Origin: an uncultured Lachnospiraceae bacterium
Lineage (GTDB): Bacteria > Bacillota > Clostridia > Lachnospirales > Lachnospiraceae
Direction: 5' to 3'
Assembly: GCA_910586315.1 (NCBI GenBank)
Contig: CAJUIP010000001.1
Location: forward strand, 126,334 to 190,333
DNA: 64,000 nucleotides
Part shown: positions 60,666-64,000 of the stretch, one piece after another
Numbering within the stretch: position 1 is the first letter of the stretch
Layout: each line of letters starts with the position of its first letter
Program-made: the position numbers and the translations under genes
The notes under the pieces: generated by a model
Told to the model about the DNA's origin: nothing
The model's input: only the letters and a program-made list of their open reading frames with translations
The model's database searches: none

Positions 60666-62135
60666 ATGAAAAATCACAAAAAATACATTTTAACTATAAC
60701 TGCACTCGCATGCTTTTTGTCTGTCCAAGGCTGCCGCTCCTCCTCTGAACATACCCTAGGGGCAGAGTCTGCCTCGTCCGCAGAGTACATCCCCCCAGCC
60801 TCGTCCGTATCTGAATCCGACACAGAAAAAGAGGATTCCGAAGAGGCGCTCCTTGCGTTTCCAAACCCTGACATGGTAAGTCAGGAGCTGTTAAGGGACA
60901 GCGAAGATTACATTATCTTAGTGGAAAGCTATCTGCAGGACTCCTCCTTCAAACCCATGGAAAGCAGTCAGACAGACACCCTGGCCCGTCAGCTGAGCGG
61001 CCATTATGAGGTGGCCGGGCGGACCGACGGCAAGGGAAGAGAATACTATCTGGCCTTGCGGCGCACAGATGCACCAGTATATGATGACTTTTCCAGTTTA
61101 TCTGTCGGTTCCGCCGGCGGCAGCACTCCGTCTGAACAGGTCTGCCAAATCGAATATTATAATGAAGCCACAGAACCTGTCCCACTGTATCAGATTCCAA
61201 ATCTCTCCATAAATATTTTCCAGAAGGGAAATACGGCCCAGGCTCTTGATATGTTTTGCTTTTACCCCTCTGATTCAGTTAAGGACACTGCCTTTTTCTA
61301 TGCTCTTGACCACAACGGAAGGCGGCAGCTGGATTTTCTAAGTCAGCATCCGGGGCTTTCCTTCTACAGGGAAGATAATGATTCCAGCATCCGCTTTCTC
61401 TATCAGGACCAGGACACGGTAAAATTCTGTTCCGAGCCATATCCCTGCTATATTGCACTCAGCCAGAAGGACACAGACACTTTAAAACAGCTGCTCCACA
61501 CCCCCCAGGCCCCGTCTGACATAAACGCCGGCTTTGAAAGCCATGGCCAGCTCCTTGATTATATGAGAACCGTGGATTCCTCCATCCGCACTACCGGAGC
61601 CAGCTTTTCTGTTGAAGGCAGCACCTATGAGCTTTTAGGAAGCAAAGACAGCGCCGGCTACATCATATCCCATAACGAAGCCGGCACGGAAGGGAGCCTG
61701 TTCAGGCTGGAATACAATCAGCCTGTCTTCTCCTTTATTATCGATAAAATAAAGGAAGTTACAGGCATGGATTACGGCAGCTTTACCGATACGTGGTTTG
61801 ATATTCCACTCATCAGCGCCACCCTGGATTTTCCCAATCTTACCGCTTTGGAAGACGGAACCCTCACCTTCTGCGTACAGTCTCAGACCGTTCTGGACCC
61901 GGAAAAGCTGGCCCGTTTATCCCTGCTTTTAAAGCAGGATGTGGACAGACACGAAAGCCTGTCTGCCTGTCCCTATGTGGGGATTTTAAACCTTACCCGT
62001 GAAGACGGAGAAACTCTTCAGATGTTTGTCGCCAATGACTCCTGCGATTCCATTACTTATGAAGGAAGAATCGGCTTCGAGTATGGGAAACAAGAATATC
62101 TGGCTGAGATTTTTAACAATGCCATGTCTAATTAA
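60666..62135 (+). CDS. Lipoprotein of unknown function
   Basis: A 489-residue protein with a lipoprotein signal peptide (basic KNHKKY, hydrophobic ILTITALACFLSV, lipobox QGC at Cys23) and a Ser/Glu-rich linker. The mature part is a mixed alpha/beta protein with no catalytic motif I recognise. It should be anchored outside the membrane. AGAAAGGAA precedes the ATG. A weak sequence likeness to other clostridial lipoproteins only. Confidence 0.65.
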   Translation: MKNHKKYILTITALACFLSVQGCRSSSEHTLGAESASSAEYIPPASSVSESDTEKEDSEEALLAFPNPDMVSQELLRDSEDYIILVESYLQDSSFKPMESSQTDTLARQLSGHYEVAGRTDGKGREYYLALRRTDAPVYDDFSSLSVGSAGGSTPSEQVCQIEYYNEATEPVPLYQIPNLSINIFQKGNTAQALDMFCFYPSDSVKDTAFFYALDHNGRRQLDFLSQHPGLSFYREDNDSSIRFLYQDQDTVKFCSEPYPCYIALSQKDTDTLKQLLHTPQAPSDINAGFESHGQLLDYMRTVDSSIRTTGASFSVEGSTYELLGSKDSAGYIISHNEAGTEGSLFRLEYNQPVFSFIIDKIKEVTGMDYGSFTDTWFDIPLISATLDFPNLTALEDGTLTFCVQSQTVLDPEKLARLSLLLKQDVDRHESLSACPYVGILNLTREDGETLQMFVANDSCDSITYEGRIGFEYGKQEYLAEIFNNAMSN

Positions 62136-62439
62136 TCTCGAAGTAAACAGCGCTTACTATTTTTGTCATCTGTGCATCTGCAAAACCATTTTTATGTATT
62201 CCAACAGATTTGGCAGCAAATGTATAATCTTTGGCCGAATAGTTACATGGTACTGTCCGTTCATAAATCACGCCCTTATTTGTAGACAAGAAATGCTTAA
62301 ACCGACCTGAAAAAATGGGTTAAAATTTATGTAGTCACTCATAGTAATTATAGAAGAAACAAGGAGGGGGCAATCGGGAGTCTGCAGTATGAAACATGAC
62401 CTGAAGAATACGCTTGCAGTAATCATGCAGCTTCGTTTT

Positions 62440-62778
62440 TTAATGAAAGGAAGCCTTGTACCCCTCTCCCCAATTCCGCATAGCGTCAAGAACCGGGTGT
62501 AGGCTCTGCCCCAATTCCGTCAAGGTATATTCTACTCTTGGCGGAACTTCAGCGTATACTGTTCGGGTTAACAGGCCGCTTTCTTCCATCGCACGAAGTT
62601 GTGCAGTTAGTACCTTTTGCGATACGTTGCCGACAGATTTTTTCAGTTCACCAAATCTCTTTGTGCCTGTAAGCAGGTCACGCAAAATCAACACTTTCCA
62701 TTTATCACCGATTAAAGTCAAAGTTGTTTCCACAGGACAGACGGGCGGTTCTATAATAGATTTCTGTTCACTCATCAT
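62440..62778 (-). CDS. HxlR-family transcriptional regulator
   Basis: A 112-residue winged-helix regulator: CPVETTLTLIGDKWKVLILRDLLTGTKRFGELKKSVGNVSQKVLTAQLRAMEESGLLTRTVYAEVPPRVEYTLTELG is the full HxlR pattern, with the conserved Cys near residue 14 that senses oxidants or electrophiles in some relatives. AGGAGA precedes the ATG pair at 62778/62775. Its usual divergent target gene is not present; the stretch 62136-62439 has no credible gene. Confidence 0.9.
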   Translation of the reverse strand: MMSEQKSIIEPPVCPVETTLTLIGDKWKVLILRDLLTGTKRFGELKKSVGNVSQKVLTAQLRAMEESGLLTRTVYAEVPPRVEYTLTELGQSLHPVLDAMRNWGEGYKASFH

Positions 62779-62963
62779 AACATCTCCTGGACATAGTTTC
62801 TATTTGAAACTTTGCGTATAATTATACTATACTTCCCCGATATAATCAAGATTTCAAGCTGAGATAAGCAGGAAATGTTACTGTCAAGCAATCATTGGCA
62901 ACTCTTTTTCATACAGATTTTTGATGCCGCACACAGGCTGTATCTCAAGCCTGACTTCACATC

Positions 62964-64000
62964 CTAGTACCCGGCCATTGCTAGCAGTTTCTTTCTGTCC
63001 CCCTGTATCTTTCCTTCCAATCCCACCATATGACCCAGCACCGGATACGCATATCCCTTCCCATCCCTCTTTGGCGTTTTTGACGACATCAATATCTTGC
63101 CATAGATTTCCTCTACCTTTTCCTCTTCAAATGCGGGGTGTTTCCGCTTCTCCGTGACCTCATACAGTTTTCCACTGCACTTCTTCGCTAGAATCTTCGC
63201 CAGATGGTTCCCTCCACGCCTGCTCCAGATTGTATGGTTGTGCTTCATCCGCCTTGCTATTACGCTCCATACATGGTTCTCCATCGTCCCCATGTTCCGG
63301 TATTCCAGTCCCTCCGGATGCTCCGGCAGTGTGAGGCCCTGCGACTGGTAGGGCAGCAGTCCCTCCTTATTGTTCCTGTAATACCGAATCAGTTCCTCCA
63401 CGTCTTCAATCTCCACGTCTTCAATCAGACTGTTTCGATATAGTTCAAGGTATTCAAACAATTCTTCAATCTTTTCTCCCTCCAGCAGCTCCATGATGTC
63501 TTTCACCGCTTTCAGATTGTGGACTCTCTCCCGGACCGCTTTGTTGCGATGGAATGGATCCAGCTGGAAACACGTGCTTTTATCTTTTACCTTTTTAATC
63601 CACGATGCCCCGTCTGCATTCAGTATCCGTTCGCATACTTCGTCTAGGTTATATGTTTCGGCTATCGCTGCCTCCCGGTATTCATGAAATTCTTTCGCCC
63701 TGGCAAAACCCGCCACCACTACCTTGTCGGAAAGGATGTACCTCTCTTTCCCGGTCTTCTTCCAGCCATCATAGGCTATCCCTACTTTTATCTCTGCCTT
63801 GTCCTGACGGCTGCTTTTTCTGTCCTTTCCCTGCAGCCTCACGTAAACCCCGTCCGCCTCTTCGAACAGCACCGGAACTTCCCTTTTTCCCTGTATGTGA
63901 CCCTTTTTATGCTCTTCCACCAGTTGTGCCTCTTCTTCACACACCTTTTCTCCCAGTGACTGTATCACGTTCCATACACCCATTGCACTGATTGTCTGCC
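62964..64000 (-). CDS. ISLre2-family transposase (5' end outside window)
   Basis: At least 344 residues of an ISLre2 (UPF0236) transposase: DGVYVRLQGKDR, KVGIAYDGWKK, NADGASWIK, TCFQLDPFHRNKAV, NMGTMENHVWSVIARRMK and WSRRGGNHLAKI. The frame stays open to the right edge, so the gene starts beyond 64000. The C-terminus is complete. No frame disruption was seen, so it may be an active copy. Confidence 0.88.
   Translation of the reverse strand, partial: QTISAMGVWNVIQSLGEKVCEEEAQLVEEHKKGHIQGKREVPVLFEEADGVYVRLQGKDRKSSRQDKAEIKVGIAYDGWKKTGKERYILSDKVVVAGFARAKEFHEYREAAIAETYNLDEVCERILNADGASWIKKVKDKSTCFQLDPFHRNKAVRERVHNLKAVKDIMELLEGEKIEELFEYLELYRNSLIEDVEIEDVEELIRYYRNNKEGLLPYQSQGLTLPEHPEGLEYRNMGTMENHVWSVIARRMKHNHTIWSRRGGNHLAKILAKKCSGKLYEVTEKRKHPAFEEEKVEEIYGKILMSSKTPKRDGKGYAYPVLGHMVGLEGKIQGDRKKLLAMAGY

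Overview
The window looks like a chromosomal accessory region of a Clostridia member, most likely Lachnospiraceae. This is inferred from the AGGAGG-type ribosome sites, an [FeFe] hydrogenase with fused ferredoxin domains, an agr-type quorum-sensing locus, an ISLre2 transposase and DUF1538/PII genes. No rRNA, complete tRNA or CRISPR array was seen. Two kinds of DNA alternate. From about 1 to 37.5 kb it is AT-rich, mosaic and full of broken insertion sequences. From about 37.7 to 62.8 kb it is a more GC-balanced, ordinary gene set.

0-4.8 kb is an IS graveyard: IS110, Rpn-type and DDE transposase remnants plus dispersed palindromes. 4.83-21.81 kb holds 17 genes on one strand, very AT-rich, mostly spaced by a few bases or overlapping. 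It reads as one biosynthetic operon: two BtrH_N-type papain-like proteins, two acyl carrier proteins, an acyl-ACP ligase, two GT2 glycosyltransferases, a radical SAM/SPASM enzyme, an ABC exporter, two alpha/beta hydrolases (one without catalytic residues), GTP cyclohydrolase II with an extra N-terminal domain, a PIG-L deacetylase, a NADAR N-glycosidase, an O-carbamoyltransferase, a fold-III PLP decarboxylase and a fold-I PLP aminotransferase. The parts resemble the side-chain half of butirosin-type aminoglycoside pathways (BtrH, BtrI, BtrJ, BtrK, BtrD-like roles) joined to a pyrimidine-generating pair (GTPCH II plus NADAR). There is no 2-deoxy-scyllo-inosose synthase and no NRPS or PKS module. 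I infer a carbamoylated amino-sugar or nucleoside-like product carrying a carrier-protein-delivered aminoacyl group.

22.3-25.8 kb holds IS66 and IS21 debris and a near-complete IS21 element. A non-coding repeat at 2.6 kb recurs inverted at 26.1-26.3 kb, so the biosynthetic block lies between inverted copies. 26.4-32.7 kb is an agr-like locus that has been tandemly duplicated. Copy 1 has regulator, kinase, a convergent unknown gene and an XRE regulator. Copy 2 keeps only the last 13 codons of the regulator (the rest replaced by an IS630 remnant), an intact kinase, decayed unknown and XRE genes, then intact agrB and a short agrD with a TTG start and no cysteine. Direct repeats with 22-bp period precede agrB, and similar pairs lie after copy 1 and about 1 kb upstream of the biosynthetic operon. 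This raises the possibility that the peptide system once controlled, or still controls, the cluster.

33.5-37.5 kb has a cytidine-deaminase-like gene, a HEAT-like pseudogene, more IS debris and a two-gene HExxH peptidase module. 37.7-45.8 kb is an RpiR regulator divergent from a dipeptide ABC operon ending in a gamma-glutamyl hydrolase; the binding-protein gene carries an apparent frameshift in a poly-A tract. 46-62.8 kb holds an AAA/DUF4143 ATPase, a flavin reductase, the hydrogenase, an HPr-like protein, three adjacent palindromic elements, an MFS efflux gene behind a leader-peptide attenuator, a tandem PII-like/DUF1538 pair, a DeoR-kinase-PHP operon, a CoA-disulfide-reductase/rhodanese/sulfite-reductase fusion, a lipoprotein and an HxlR regulator. 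The window ends inside an ISLre2 transposase.
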